From Bryum argenteum (lineage: Eukaryota; Streptophyta; Bryopsida; Bryales; Bryaceae), in assembly GCA_037043015.1 (NCBI GenBank), contig CM073324.1, positions 26,862,097 to 26,926,096 on the forward strand: a stretch of 64,000 bases of DNA, written 5' to 3'. The notes under the pieces are model-generated. The model was not told where the DNA came from. It saw nothing but the letters and a program-made list of their open reading frames with translations, and searched no databases. The translations under genes and the position numbers were made by a program. This document shows, one piece after another, positions 10,561-22,359 of this stretch; positions within the stretch are counted from its first letter, which is position 1; every line of letters starts with the position of its first letter.

Positions 10561-11366
10561 GTAGCTAAAAATTGGATGAGGTTTGAATCAAAGTTACATG
10601 CGATGGATACTTTTCAGCCTCAAATTGTTCTCAACTTTGATGATGATGCAGTGAATGAAAACAACACAAAAGATGCAGATATAAAAGATATAACTGGAGG
10701 TAAGTAAAGGTAAGGTATAAGCCTCTACATATTTTATTTGATGTATATGTTTATTATGGAACTCTATGCAGGGGAAATAAAGGAATTGGATTCTAAACTA
10801 GCTCCAAATGCTAAATGCACATCAAATGCAACTCATCGTTTTAAATAAGCCGATCCACTCCATATTGTTAACGTGAAGAGCGGTGGTCAAAAGTAAAGTA
10901 GACATGTTGTGTTATGGGCGATACATACTTTTGATGAGTGGCGACGATTCAAAGGAGTTGACACCAAAGAATCCATTGCAGATTTAAGTGAGGAATAAGG
11001 GATTAGACCTTTGGTTGAATTGTTGACATTCTTCTTTTTAGAGATCACAAAAAGTGATGGTAGCCTCTATCTGCCTCAAAGGTAACCATCCTTTATTTAT
11101 TTACTTATCTTGTGTCTATTGAATTATGTGAATTATAAGCTCATGCTTGGACTTTAGTTAGTCAAATGCCTACATGCTTATAATTTGCTTGTAATTATAT
11201 GCTAATGCATATCTAGTTATTTGCATTTTTAAAGATTGGCAGTTTGCAGAACATGATGCGTGCCATTGGGAGGGTCATACGTCGAAGGCACGAAGTATAC
11301 AAAGATTTCTCATTAGAGAAATACCACACACCAACAAAAAACAATATTAGCAAAATAACAAACTGA
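10561..11366 (+). pseudogene. Decayed Crypton/ZMYM-QRICH1-related (DUF3504-like) gene
   Basis: Three exon-like pieces: about 10561-10699 (acidic, donor GTAAGT), 10772-11081 (acceptor TATGCAG, donor GTAACC) and 11243-11366 (acceptor GGCAG). The middle piece reads FDEWRRFKGVDTKESIADL, then GIRPLVELLTFFFLEITKSD and GSLYLPQ. The last piece joins in phase as SLQNMMRAIGRVIRRRHEV. The order W..F..W, L..(F)FL.E..K.DG..Y.P.SL..(M/C)...I.R matches the C-terminal domain of ZMYM2/QRICH1 proteins, which derives from Crypton tyrosine recombinases. The middle piece has three in-frame TAA codons and the third runs into a stop soon after the domain start, so it is not functional. Intron positions appear preserved. 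Confidence 0.6.
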
Positions 11367-12176
11367 GGTGATATGAGTTTTATTAATTTATTCAATGTAG
11401 ACTGTTGGCATAGAATCAATCAATTAAATTTTTGTAACTATGAAAAAATATTCCTTCAATTAAAGCCACTTCTATAGGAAAAAAAATGTGATTATCGCCA
11501 AGTATAACACCAAGTTATGTTCAAAATTACTATTATTGATTACAAACACAAAAGTTTCTTACTACCGTAATAAGACAACAGAATATTCTACTCGACATAA
11601 ATATTGATATTTGTGTCCACTCATGAGAACCCCTTTCCAAGGAGAAAAATAAATTAAATAAATTGGGTGGCCAATGATGCCAATTTGCTTTTGAACGGAA
11701 AAAGAAACAAAAGCGAAATGATATAAAAACGGACTGAAGGGAAGGGAATCCCAGAGGGGCTAGAATCTACGAGATACGATGAACGCACCACCGTAGGAAC
11801 GAACGTAGATCCTAGATTAAGTATTCGTAGATTTGGGAGGAGGAATGTGCGGGTAGCGTAGAAGCGCCGCGTGGAACCGAGCATGGTTGAAGCTCCGACG
11901 ACGCTCCATCGCTCAAATCCTCTGCCCTTCACTTTGCTTGCCAGGAATCGTTGCCGCCGTGCTCCCTAACAAATATCTCGCCCCCTTGTGCACAATTCAG
12001 TGACCCCAACTGAGCATGTCGTAGCTTCCGCTTTTGAAGTTCGTGCTCGTTCGAGTGAGCGCGCTTGACCTGAATGTTGTAAACGCTCGTCGTTTTCCTG
12101 AATCAAAACTGGGTTCGGATGCTTAGCCAGTTAGGTCAATCAACCCAGCCGAGTCCGGCAGAGATCAACAACAACA
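11367..12176. other. Intergenic; proximal promoter and leader of the TOM1-like gene
   Basis: The DNA is AT-rich to about 11740, then turns GC-richer (11760-12176), as expected of a 5' leader. A minus-strand 92-codon ATG frame (11654-11932) is discussed under rejected items. Confidence 0.4.
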
Positions 12177-15013
12177 ATGAGAGTGATCTCACCTCCGCAT
12201 GATCAAGGTGAGTGACTTCCTTGCATTTTTCACTTAACCGCTTTGCGCACAATTGAAGAAAAATCGAATGATCTGAGAGTATTTTCCTTTCGAGGCTTGT
12301 ATTTCTGGACTGCGGAAAGGATTTTCTGTTTTGCGGCGCGCTTGCTCGGCTACTTAGGGTAGTAGCTCGCTTGGAGGATGTTATGATTAGAATTGTGCCA
12401 GTTTTTTCTTTAAAGAAAAATTGCTTGATCTGTAGTTATCAGAGTAAGAGTATGAAACTCTTCAAGCGATAAGGTTCTTGAGTTTATGCAGGTTTTTGGT
12501 GCTGAGGAATTTGAGCATGGGAGCAGCGAAGGTCTACTTGATCAATGAGTTTTCAGTGAGTGATTTATAGTGACCAAAATGTGGGGGCCTATTTGCATCA
12601 AAAGTATGGATGCGTTTGGGTTAGTGGGAGAGGATCAAGTCTGCTTGAGCTCCGTGATGGTCTTGGTGTACGCCAGTCTTGCGGGTATTGATCTGCTCAT
12701 CACCATCGTCGCCGGAATCCAGGTGCGCTTCTCAAACTTGACTTGGTTTGTGTGGTTCGCTTTTTGTTTGTGCGCTTTTATTTACCACCTCCTTTTGGAT
12801 GTGCAGCTTTTGAGACACTACTTGCACAACAAGCGTATTGGTTGGACGCGCCAAAAGGTGAGTCAGAAGCTCTTCATCACGCTGATTACTGTCAAGCTAA
12901 TCAACGGTATGGGCAATTAGGGTTAAGCTAGAAGTCTAAAACAATCATGTAATTGAAGTAGCTACAATACTTTTTTGATGCAATGACGTTAGTGAAGTAG
13001 CTATGGTGTACGTTGATGCAAAAGCTTCGTCTCGTTACTTTGACTGAAGCAATTTCGGCATCGAATTGAAGAGAGTAAGAGAGTAAGTTGATTTGTCTGC
13101 GCTAATCAAGTTTTACAGCTTTGGCTTATTTTCTTGCAGGTGTTCCACTGTCTCATTGGAGCTGCAAATTTCGGTGGGTCTTTTATTGCGTTTAGGTTTT
13201 TAGATTTTGAGCTGTGGTCTTTGTAAGAACATGTCGTGTTTTTCCTGAATGGAAGGGCAGGTGTAAGTTGGACTAAAAAACTAATATATGTTGCGTGTCT
13301 TTGCAGGCTACGTCGTGTATTTTATCTTAACCATAGTAGCGGCATGCAAAGGATGGACATGCTTTTCAACTGCTTGCGGTTTTATTCTGATTGGTACGCT
13401 CGCCTTCCACGTGCATCGCAGTTTTTTGTTTTTATTTAAGCAGCTTGTCACAAATGAGGTCGGAGAAACTGATGTTTGTGTGTGTGTTGGTGTGCAGCTG
13501 CGCCTCAGACGTTGTTCTTGGCCACATTTCTGCTGCTTCTCTCCTTCTGGTGAGTGATTATCTTACCGGTATGGTGTTTCGAAGTTCGGTTATATGCCTT
13601 TTATCGATTATAATAATCTTCTGTTGTGTTATTTTGCAGGGTGGATTTATGCAACCAGGCTAACGACAATGAAGAAGATGATGATGAAGATGTGGATACT
13701 GAGTATACGCAGTTGCCCTCTTCACCAAATCACCTCGAGGCCGGAGCAAATAAGCCACTTCGATCATGTTTTCCATGTCGACGATGGCGTGTTCGAGGAC
13801 GACAGAGGTTTGTGATTTTGGTGAGTCGCTAATCCTAGGGACGGAGGCATTTACAGACATTAACTCTCCTGTTGCAGACCCTTAAATCAACTTTTTGATT
13901 CTTGTGCAGGTGGTTTTTGTAATCTTCTTGTTGACGGTAGCTTTCGCTGTGTTGATCTGGTATGGAATGTACGACAATCCCATCGATTCAGTGAAACTTG
14001 CACAGGTGAGTTTATGTTCTCTCGTGGGTATCCAACTCAATCAAATCACCCAGAGAGTGTTAAATTTGTGAATTTCGAATTGTGTTCGTCTTTACCATGC
14101 CGTTTCTGTATTCGATCTGATGGACAATTCTGTTCCGTAGCAATGTTTATTAATGTTTGTTCTGCTGATGACGTGCAGATATACGCCAACTTCTTTGCCC
14201 TCGTGGTACTGCTCTCAGGCGGTGGTTTGGCAGGATACGGTGAGCTTCAGTTTACCAAAAACAAAAGACTCATCAACCTGGTGCAAAATGCGACTTGCAT
14301 CTCATCTAACATATTCCAATCGATTTGCTTCAGGGTTGCTTCTGTACACCAAAATGAGCAGGGTAAAATCGGTTCGAGCTTCAGCCGATATTAGAAAGGT
14401 AAGACTCTCAACTTGTACACTCATCCCATTTCGTCGATTCATTCGTCGGCTCTGTACTAACATGTTGCATGCATGGGGTTTCAGGTGGCAGGATTGGCGG
14501 TGGCTTCAGTTGTGTGCTTTTCGCTGAAAGCCTTCCTTGTCGTCATGAGTGACATCTCTGTAAGTGCACATCCCAGACATAATCATAAAACTGGTCTCGC
14601 TTCAATCTTCAACGTCGCTAATGGTTCGCGCTCTGTTCCAGGGTCTCAACATATGGCACGTAAAGCGAGGAGACAGCCAGTTCTGCTCGCCCATAATCTT
14701 CTTATACTACCTCATAGGTATGGTAGCTCTAGCACTGAGCCACCGATAGTAAATCAAAGTAGCAACACACTAAGACGCTCCTCTGTTTGCAGGTGAAACG
14801 GTGCCGTCGATCGTTGTGCTGTGGGTGATGAGAGACCTGCCTCCAAGGTCATGTGATAACAGCATGAATGGACGGGTGACATCCCAGGAGCTTTTGATCG
14901 AAGATGCTCTTGTGCCGGACCCCAATTATTTGTCACAATTGCTTACCTCGGCAGCAGGCCGACGATACCTCCTGCTGCCGAATTGCTGCAACAGCGATGT
15001 CTCCCCTTCTTGA
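12177..15013 (+). CDS. TOM1/THH1-like seven-transmembrane protein
   Basis: Thirteen exons: 12177-12207, 12571-12722, 12807-12857, 13140-13173, 13307-13393, 13498-13549, 13640-13820, 13910-14005, 14179-14239, 14334-14398, 14485-14559, 14642-14717, 14793-15013. All introns are GT-AG, the phases close, and the total is 1182 bases (393 residues). Hydrophobic segments include VLVYASLAGIDLLITIVAGI, YVVYFILTIVAA, TLFLATFLLLLSFW, VVFVIFLLTVAFAVLIWYG, FFALVVLLSGGGLAGYG, LAVASVVCFSLKAFLVV and VPSIVVLWVM. Family hallmarks are GWTRQKVFH, SFWVDLCNQA and, near the end, YYLIGETVPSIVVLWVMRDL followed by PPR. An acidic loop (NDNEEDDDEDVDTE) follows SFWVDLCNQA near residues 140-160. The family comprises plant integral membrane proteins of internal membranes, first known as host factors for tobamovirus replication complexes; the cellular role is poorly defined. 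The N-terminal exon is the least certain. Confidence 0.85.
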
Positions 15014-15860
15014 CTCCGAGGTACCATTTTCTCATTCAAATCAGCATGCTTTTCACAGTCCTTCATGAGTAATCGGTACCGTAAATCGATATCTACAGCG
15101 TTGTGGCAGGTGACAGTGACTATGTGTCATCCTATGATCCAAATCAGCATGTTTTTTAGCATTCTCGTTGGTTGTCTCCTGTAGTAGATGCGATCGGTAG
15201 AGAATATTGATATGTGGAGTTGTGGCAGGTGACAGATTATGTACCATTTCAAAAATATCTTGCGGTTACCCAAAGCAAAAGTGATCAGAAGACTGATGTT
15301 GGGGCACATGAGAATGCTGGGTACGGAGATGCTTGTACAGAGATCAGCCGAAAGTGCTGGGCTGTTTATGAATATGGTTGTACATGGGGAAGGAATATTC
15401 GTCACCCGACATTGGACTGTTCCTTGGTGGGGGCGATGTCTGCTGTTTATACTCGTGGATCTTTTCTAGTGCCCCCCCTTTTTTCACCAGCCTCTTTTAG
15501 TTGTTTCTCTCTTTTCTTATTGACGACGATGATTTTTTGTTGGGAGCGTTACCCACAATTGTTGGTGGTGTGGTTGTACATATTTTTTAAAATCTTGGTA
15601 CCAAGCTCCTCTCAGGAGCTTTTTTATTGAAAAAATGTACTCTCGGAGAAGGCCTTCTACATGGTAATTGCTGGGTGATTTTACATGGTGTTGGTTTCAT
15701 GCATTTATTGAGTTGCAGTGTTTTGTGAAAATTTGTAATTCGGATGAACGAAATCCAATGGATATGATTCAACTCCCCAATTTACTTCTTGTACTGTGTA
15801 TGATTGTGACGATGTTATTGACGTTTCAATGAGATGTTTTCCTTATTGCTCATATGAAGG
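15014..15860 (+). other. Probable 3' untranslated region of the TOM1-like gene
   Basis: Follows the stop at 15011-15013. A roughly 100-base segment is repeated in tandem. CAAATCAGCATG...GTTGTGGCAGGTGACAG occurs at about 15038-15117 and again at about 15139-15236. T-rich sequence follows. No further coding exon could be supported, although a frame from 15214 stays open for 138 codons. Confidence 0.4.
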
Positions 15861-16970
15861 AGTAAGATTGTGAAGATAATTCCAAGAACATGAGCAATAT
15901 TTAGGAAAATGTTCAATACCGTTTTTATCTTCACCTACAGATTTTTTGTTTTCTTATAACATGCTTGCACCTACGTATATAAGATATTGTTGGTTTAACT
16001 TGGCACAGTTTGTGTTTGTTTGGTAGATAGGGTCATAACCATTACTCTATAGTAGAAATGCTGCTAACGAACCAATTGCTTACACACAATCTCTAACATA
16101 AAAATTGTTCTCATTTATGTTCAAAACATTCTTGAACGAAAAAAAAAAAAAAAAAACATGAAAGAAAATTCTTGACTCAAATAATGGCCTCATAATGGGT
16201 AAATAAGGCCCCACCTTTTACAAAGGAAGAGGAGTATAGAACTAGACCTTGTGCACTAAATTGCATGTCATTATATCCTCATCACACTCTCATTGAACAA
16301 AAAATAATTACCACAAAATGCATTTATATTAACAACCAGAGTTGAAATTCAACAACGAATGACTAAAATTCTCCAGCTCTCTAAGGACCATGTGTAAAGT
16401 CACTTTTTTCAATGTAGAAACATTCTTGCAAATCCAGTAATATTGTTCCACTAGAAAACTCCCATCTAGAAAGTTGTAAGTTGGACTTCATCTTGTATCT
16501 ATATCTCATAATTCAAACAATTGGTTACAATACTCAAACATGCTTAAGAGCCCCAACACGTAAACTATCTTCACAAAAATGCATGGCATACTCAATGGCT
16601 TTGCAATCTTAAAACAAAAGCTACACTTCATTTGGGATTCAACTCAATAAATCTTGTCAAAGTGAAAATTTATGACTTTTCGAAGTTCTAGCTTGTCATC
16701 CATAATGCCAAATTTTGAATAATGTATTGATGTGTTGATAGGGTTGATCCTGCACCACATAGAAAAGTATAGTGAGAGGGGGGTGTTAATGAGATTTTGG
16801 GAGATAGTGATAAGTAACGTTTGTACAATTGGAAAAGAAAGCAATTACCTACAAAAAGGAGCTGATCTGGTGTCTGCTGTGAGCGACATACTCATGGTCA
16901 CACAGGGGTCAATCGTTGTGGTGGATGTTGGAGGATTCTAAAGTGAGCTCGCATTCATGCTGGGAAGGAA
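15861..16970. other. Intergenic, AT-rich
   Basis: Contains a poly-A run at about 16140-16157. No gene, tRNA or clear element boundary was seen. Confidence 0.4.
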
Positions 16971-17099
16971 CTGCATGTGCATGCGCTTCGTCAATCGATT
17001 CAGGCAACACACCTTATGCAACTGCCCTGTTTCGTAATTCCCCTGTTGTCCATTTGCCCGGATGATTGCAAGGATGATTGCCTTCTTGGTCATGCGATT

Positions 17100-17454
17100 C
17101 ACCCCGATTCGATCAATCTACTAATCCATCGAAACGGAGGATACAAATATGCGCCTCGCGGCATTGCAGCTTTTGCAGAGACTCTGAGATTGTTGCTTAA
17201 TTGTGGTATGCTTTCAATCTCATGTTTACGGGCTCCAGTGTATTGGGGTTTAGGGTTTTGGCTCTGACCAGATCTCACGATTTCTAGGTTAATTTCTAGA
17301 CCCTGAATCCTTTGCAGGGGGAGCATCATTTTCGTCAATACTGGAGGGATCGGTGTGATGCTTACATCTCTTACAATGTACTTTTCTCTTCAAATTGCTC
17401 CGTCCTGAGTTCCCTCGTCTACACAGAGAAGAACGATTTGTAATCGACTTCAAG
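17100..17454 (+). other. Possible exons of an unrecognised gene
   Basis: Two coding-like pieces. About 17110-17207 reads NGGYKYAPRGIAAFAETLRL, followed by LLNC and a GTATGC donor. About 17380-17454 reads LLRPEFPRLHREERFVIDFK before a GTACTG donor. The second joins in phase (0 to 0) to the exon at 17607-17804. No start codon in frame was found, and the two pieces cannot be joined cleanly. A telo-box-like AAACCCTAA at 17547-17555 lies between this stretch and 17607. These may be 5' exons of the next gene, a separate small gene, or chance. Confidence 0.3.
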
Positions 17455-17684
17455 GTACTGTATACATGGAATTCAATCACTCCGTGAATTTTCTGGTGAC
17501 CAGTTACTAACCAAGACGGAACGCATACTCTAGCGATCGATTTAAAACCCTAATCGCAAGACTTGTGCTTTTGGAGCTTTTTAACTATCTCACTGACTGG
17601 GAATAGGATCATCAAAGCCTCAAGTTGGGAGACCGTAAGTACATTCTATATGAGATAGTCCGACGAGTTGATAGTTGGTATCAG

Positions 17685-18938
17685 ATGGATGAAGTGCGGA
17701 GTAAAGACTCTTCGATCAGCAAAAACATCGATTTCTACTTAGAAGAGTTGAAACGTGAGCAAGCAGCTCGTCAGAAGGAGGCTGCAGAGCGTGATGCTGG
17801 AATGGTAAAATATTGAACTTCCTTGTTCACTTTAGTCAAGAAGCGTGATCATTGTTGATTAGTTCTGGCGATCTTGCAGCTAGTAAATTACAGTAATGAG
17901 GCGACGAGTCTAGATGACAGAGATGGTGCGAGCGGAGATGATGAAGAGGACTGGGAAGAAGAGTACGTGATGCTTGACCTCGATGATGTCTTCCATGGGG
18001 CTCCAGTTCCTAGCTCTGCGTACACTCTTTCTGTAAGTGACGATCTCGAAACAACAATCGCATAATACGCCATAACATGAACTCTGCTGCGTCGTTTTGC
18101 ACTGTGACCAGTTTAGAGTTTCCAGCTCATTTTCCGGTTGTTTTGCTTTCTCGAAGAGAACCAATTCTACAGTAGTGCCCGTTGATTTACGAGTTTTTCT
18201 TGCATTGTGCAGGGCTTGGATACGTTGCATCCGATTCTGACGCTTGATAATGGGCTGAAGCTGGTCCGTCTCTCTATGTCCACATTTTACAAGATTGTGA
18301 TATAATTGGGTAGCTCTGTAAAGAATCTGAACTAAAAGTTTCTCGCTGCACACAGATCGGTCATTACACGGAGACAATAGGCACCGTTGTGGTGTACTCC
18401 GAGAAAGGTACGTTACACGAAGTGTTATGCTGAAAGAGTTCAAATTTATTTGCAATGTAGCTTTACTTTTTATGTGGGCACGCTGATTGCAGAGATAGAG
18501 GCACAATCTGAGCTTGCTGATCCGGTTGCTGATCCGATTGAGAAGAAATCACTGAAGCGCATTCGGGGCGTGTGTAAGCTGGAACGAAAACTGAAGTTCT
18601 GTGCCATGCCAATTGCCTCTGCTCCAGCTCCAGACGGCAGGACCATGGAAGATGTATCGTGCATGAAGACGGGGACAGAAGATGCATCGCTGCCAATCGA
18701 GGATGGCAATGTTATGTTGACAGAGAATGCTGCGAGGCTGAGGGAGAGTGCTTCACTAAATGCCGCTGAGCTAGAGGAGATTGCCACACTAGGCAATGAA
18801 AGGCCGATGGAGAACGCAGTAATTGAGCATACGGAGCCAGCAAACGATGCAGAGATTGCAATGCTTACAAATGGCGTGGCAGAGGATGAGAGTAGCAGGC
18901 CAGCAGTGGAAGATGAAAAGCTGGTGGAGGACACTTGA
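17685..18938 (+). CDS. TFIIIC subunit 6 / tau55-N domain protein (GTF3C6-like)
   Basis: Firm exons: 17880-18032, 18213-18263, 18356-18407, 18493-18938 (stop TGA), all in phase. The core reads EEDWEEEYVMLDLDDVF, then GLDTLHPILTLDNGLKL, then IGHYTETIGTVVVYSEK. It matches human GTF3C6 (LGIDTERPILQ, then YEDTLGTCVIFEE) and the tau55-N fold, part of the TFIIIC complex that recruits RNA polymerase III to tRNA genes. A basic stretch (IEKKSLKRIRGVCKLERKLK) follows. The C-terminal 110 residues are acidic, low in complexity, rich in Glu/Ala/Met, and have no counterpart I know. The 5' end is unsettled because no in-frame ATG occurs in 17880-18032 before YVMLDL. The preceding exon 17607-17804 splices in phase, has an in-frame ATG at 17685, and ends in ATG at 17802-17804. 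It encodes a charged helix (LEELKREQAARQKEAAERDA). The listed model (273 residues) starts at 17685. Confidence 0.7.
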
Positions 18939-20516
18939 TCGAAATGAATCTGCTTGAAATCAGAAGCGGGTGTGGATGGGATCTTGACTCTCCTGTATAA
19001 ATTTGATTCATAACAATTAATGGTCACGCGTTGTCGTATGGATTGGTTGGGTCGGTTCGGGTGCTTGGTCCTCACTTGGGTCCGTTCGTGTGCTTGGTCT
19101 TTGATCCGTGCTTTCAGCATCCCTATTAGTGTCTGATCATCATATCTGCAGCTGTGCATTTTTGCAGGAGTTTCAAGAGTGCGTGTTGAAGAAAATTTTG
19201 TGGAGGCACTCAGCCCATGCTCAAAATTTGGTAGGATGGTTTTAATTGTGTTTGAGTAGGTTTTTTTAGGTTCTGCTTACAGTCTTTGATTGTAGATTTC
19301 GTCGTTTTTAATGTGTTTTTAATATCCATCTACTGCTTCTTTTCTATCTGGCTCTATGTTGTAGAAGTTTGGAAAGTGGCTCTTTAGTGATGATGAATGT
19401 TCATTACAAGGTAGATATTCTCATTTGCCTCATCGGGCAGCTCTGTTTATCTACAGTTTTAAGCTTTAATAAGTTGCCAATCTGAAATTTTAATAGTTTC
19501 TAAGCCTCTTACTTATCTAGCATTCTAAGTCCACAAACTCGTGTCAACAAAGTAATCAGTTGTAACAAAGTAATTAAGTAATTGCCGTTTGGTGAGAGGA
19601 CTGGCACATGCACGTCTTTTTTATTCATGAAAGCTCCCTTCACATATATCCAGTGATGAAGGTTGATCCTCATCCTGCAACCAAGTCCCAAAATTGGAAG
19701 CAAATATTCATTTTAGTGTCTACGTATTCTTTTTGGAAAATGTGCAAAGTATGTAGGAGATTGGACCGATTGGAATTATCAATCTGGATCGAAGTTGATT
19801 CAGGTTTGGAAGTGGAACCCATAGGTGTATGCAAAACCACTCATGATTAGTCTAAATGTATACTAGGAATGCGCATTGAGATTCAAGGTTGGAAGATGTA
19901 AACTTAGACGTACACAGTGATTGTTTTGAGGTATTGTATGGATTTCGAGCCATCTAAAATATTATTTCAGCTCTCTGGATCAGTTTGGGCACGTGAACAT
20001 TCTTGATTTTTATTATTTTTACAAGAAGGATAAGGAGAAGAGCTTTGGGCAATCAAACATTAGTTTATTTTTTATTGTAATTTCATTTTTGCTATGGACA
20101 AAAAGAGGAACTCAAGGTGCATGTCAATATTTCTAAGAGAGTGGCATGAGTGTTGAATGGGAACAAAATGCTTTATGAAATCACAAAGCATGGTCATTGT
20201 TGTAGTACAATGGTTTAGATCATTGGATTTTTGTCTTTATTGAATATTGTTCATTCTGCAATTCTGTAAAAACATCTTGAAATTGAGTGAATTACAACGT
20301 TTACAAGTATAACTATTTAAGTCAAAAGATATAACTATTTAGACGTCAAAGTTATATTTGAAGTTTGTGTTGCTTATCAATTTGAAGTTTGTGTTGCACG
20401 ATAAGCAGTGGTTGAAAACTGGGAGGGCGTTAGGGCGGATGAGAGAAATATTGAGGTCCCACAAAACCCCTTACTAAGACCGGTTGGGGGTTATTGGGCA
20501 CGTGGTTGATTAGGCC
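18939..20516. other. 3' flank of the TFIIIC6-like gene and AT-rich intergenic DNA
   Basis: Short frames only. No element boundary or RNA gene was recognised. Confidence 0.4.
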
Positions 20517-20940
20517 TTAGGGCATCTCCACCCCTTTGTGCCAACGTCGATGCCGACGGGGTGGTTGACAATGGGTGATTTGGCTACCGGCCGCGGCCCC
20601 CGACATGACCGCCATCCACGTGCTAGTTTGTTTGCCTCGAGCGCCACTTTACAGAATTTTTGACCCCACCCAGCCTCAATGCTCGGTCTAAACCCTTCCT
20701 CCGCCAGCCTTCTCGTTGGCTTCTTCCTCCCTGCCACCATCATGATCTTTGACCAAATGATAAGATTTGCGGAAAATTGGTGGTTTCCGGTGAGAAAGGA
20801 GTCCCTGCAAGCTCCAAGGCATGGAGGGCCATTTGGCGTGACCGGCCTTCTATCTACCGTTAGCGTTTCCTCGCTGTTTGTTTTTTCTCGGCACGTAGCC
20901 GTTGGAGGGATTGTTGCCCCTAACGGTGGAGATGCCCTTA
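20517..20940. mobile_element. Harbinger/Tourist-type MITE with TTA duplication
   Basis: The 418-bp element (20520-20937) starts GGGCATCTCCACC and ends GGTGGAGATGCCC, a perfect 13-bp inverted repeat, flanked by TTA on both sides (20517-20519 and 20938-20940). It is GC-richer than its surroundings. Open frames inside are incidental. Confidence 0.8.
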
Positions 20941-21379
20941 TTGCGCTTGATGACATGGAGTCGATAACATCGACAAGGAGAAGGTTATCAAGTACGATGA
21001 GCCAGGTGGCTCAATAAGTGTGAGAGCTTTTGGAAGGCAAAGAAGAGCAAAAAAAGAGCACTTTAACGTAGAAAGAACCAAGTAGACTTCATAGTTACAA
21101 TATAAGTTTCTTTATCATATTTACAAAACCAAGAGAAAATTTTAAGTATAATTAGAACTTTAGAATAATTTCCATAAACATATAATTCCAAGTTGAATAT
21201 ATCTTAGTAGATATGAAAAATTTGCATGCATATATGAAAATGATTGAGAACTACATTTTATCATTATTTTTTATGAAAAATACAAATAAATGTTCAAGGG
21301 AATCTCATTGGCCATTTAGAAATTGATGATCCAATCTTTGTGCATAGTTCTTAGCAAAATCTATCCTTTTGCATTAACC

Positions 21380-21980
21380 AAAAATTATCGTAGAAAACCT
21401 CTCCATGTATACTTTGAAGATAAAGAACCTAACCCCTAAAAGCCCAAACCGTTTGGAGATAAACTTCGATGTGTAATAAAATATACATATTGTGACTCTT
21501 ATGTACCTTTGCTCAAAAGACAAAATGAAGATTCTATTGCTTAAATGAGATAAATACAGTTAATAATCTAAATATAGATAATATTATTATTACAATGAAT
21601 TAAGAAAAGTAAAACTTTGAAAAACTAGTATTCATTATTAGTAATTGGAAATTGATTCAATTGGCTAAAATCACATACTGTATGATAATGTAGAGAAAGG
21701 CCACAAGCAACTTTAGAGAAACACCATCCATTCCCTAAAATAACAAGTTTTCTAACACTAAGGAAATTTGGCCCTATTTGTGTTTGAAGGCTAATTGTGA
21801 ACACTCTATGAATTTAAACAAGGTTTTGTAAATTGAATGTGGTACCCAACTCACCAAACTCTTGAGGATTTTTTTAAAAAAGAAATGATTTTTTTTCCTT
21901 CTTGTCTGCTATAGCTCCTTGAAAATCGGGATTGAACATAAAATGGTTGATTGAACTCTTAGGGGTAAAAGAGATAAAAA
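21380..21980. repeat. Dispersed AT-rich repeat, copy 1
   Basis: Shares long stretches with 26040-26800, for example GTGTTTGAAGGCTAATTGTGAACA with GTGTTTGAAGGCTTATTGTGAACA, and the ACCCAACTCACCAAACT-like segment. Diverged, non-coding. Confidence 0.6.
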
Positions 21981-22359
21981 ATTTGATGGGAATTTGTCAT
22001 ATAAGGGTGAAATGGGTTTTAACTTTTGTTGATCAGTGTAGGGCTCCTCCACTAATTCGTTTAACTTAAGAGGGCATCTAAACTATAGGAAAGCGCTTAA
22101 TGTATACCTAACATCAACTTACGTGATGGCATATATTTTGAAACATCACACAACACTCATTTAAGATCTTGAAGTAAAGTAGATACCAACACTCACTATG
22201 ATCAATGCTCAAAAAGTTTTACTCCAACCTAGAAATTTTCCTCAACATACTAATCTTTACATCCAACACTACAATTACAACTACTCCCATACCCAAGATA
22301 ATACCAAGATCTTGATTTTTTCAAATCATATAACATTTGAGGTCGACTAGCCACAAAAT

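Noticed and set aside
11654-11932. 92-codon minus-strand ATG frame upstream of the TOM1-like gene
   Set aside because: Its C-terminal part runs into AT-rich DNA, it has no domain, and it lies where the TOM1-like promoter is expected.
15214-15630. 138-codon frame downstream of the TOM1-like stop as an extra exon
   Set aside because: A preceding GTGGCAG could act as an acceptor, but the gene already closes with a conserved LPPR-containing terminal exon. The frame has no known domain and ends in low-complexity sequence.
18470-19159. 229-codon minus-strand frame, Ser/Ala-rich
   Set aside because: It is the antisense shadow of the Glu/Ala-rich last exon of the TFIIIC6-like gene.
20679-21017. 112-codon plus-strand frame with a hydrophobic start
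   Set aside because: It lies largely inside the MITE at 20520-20937 and crosses its right boundary.
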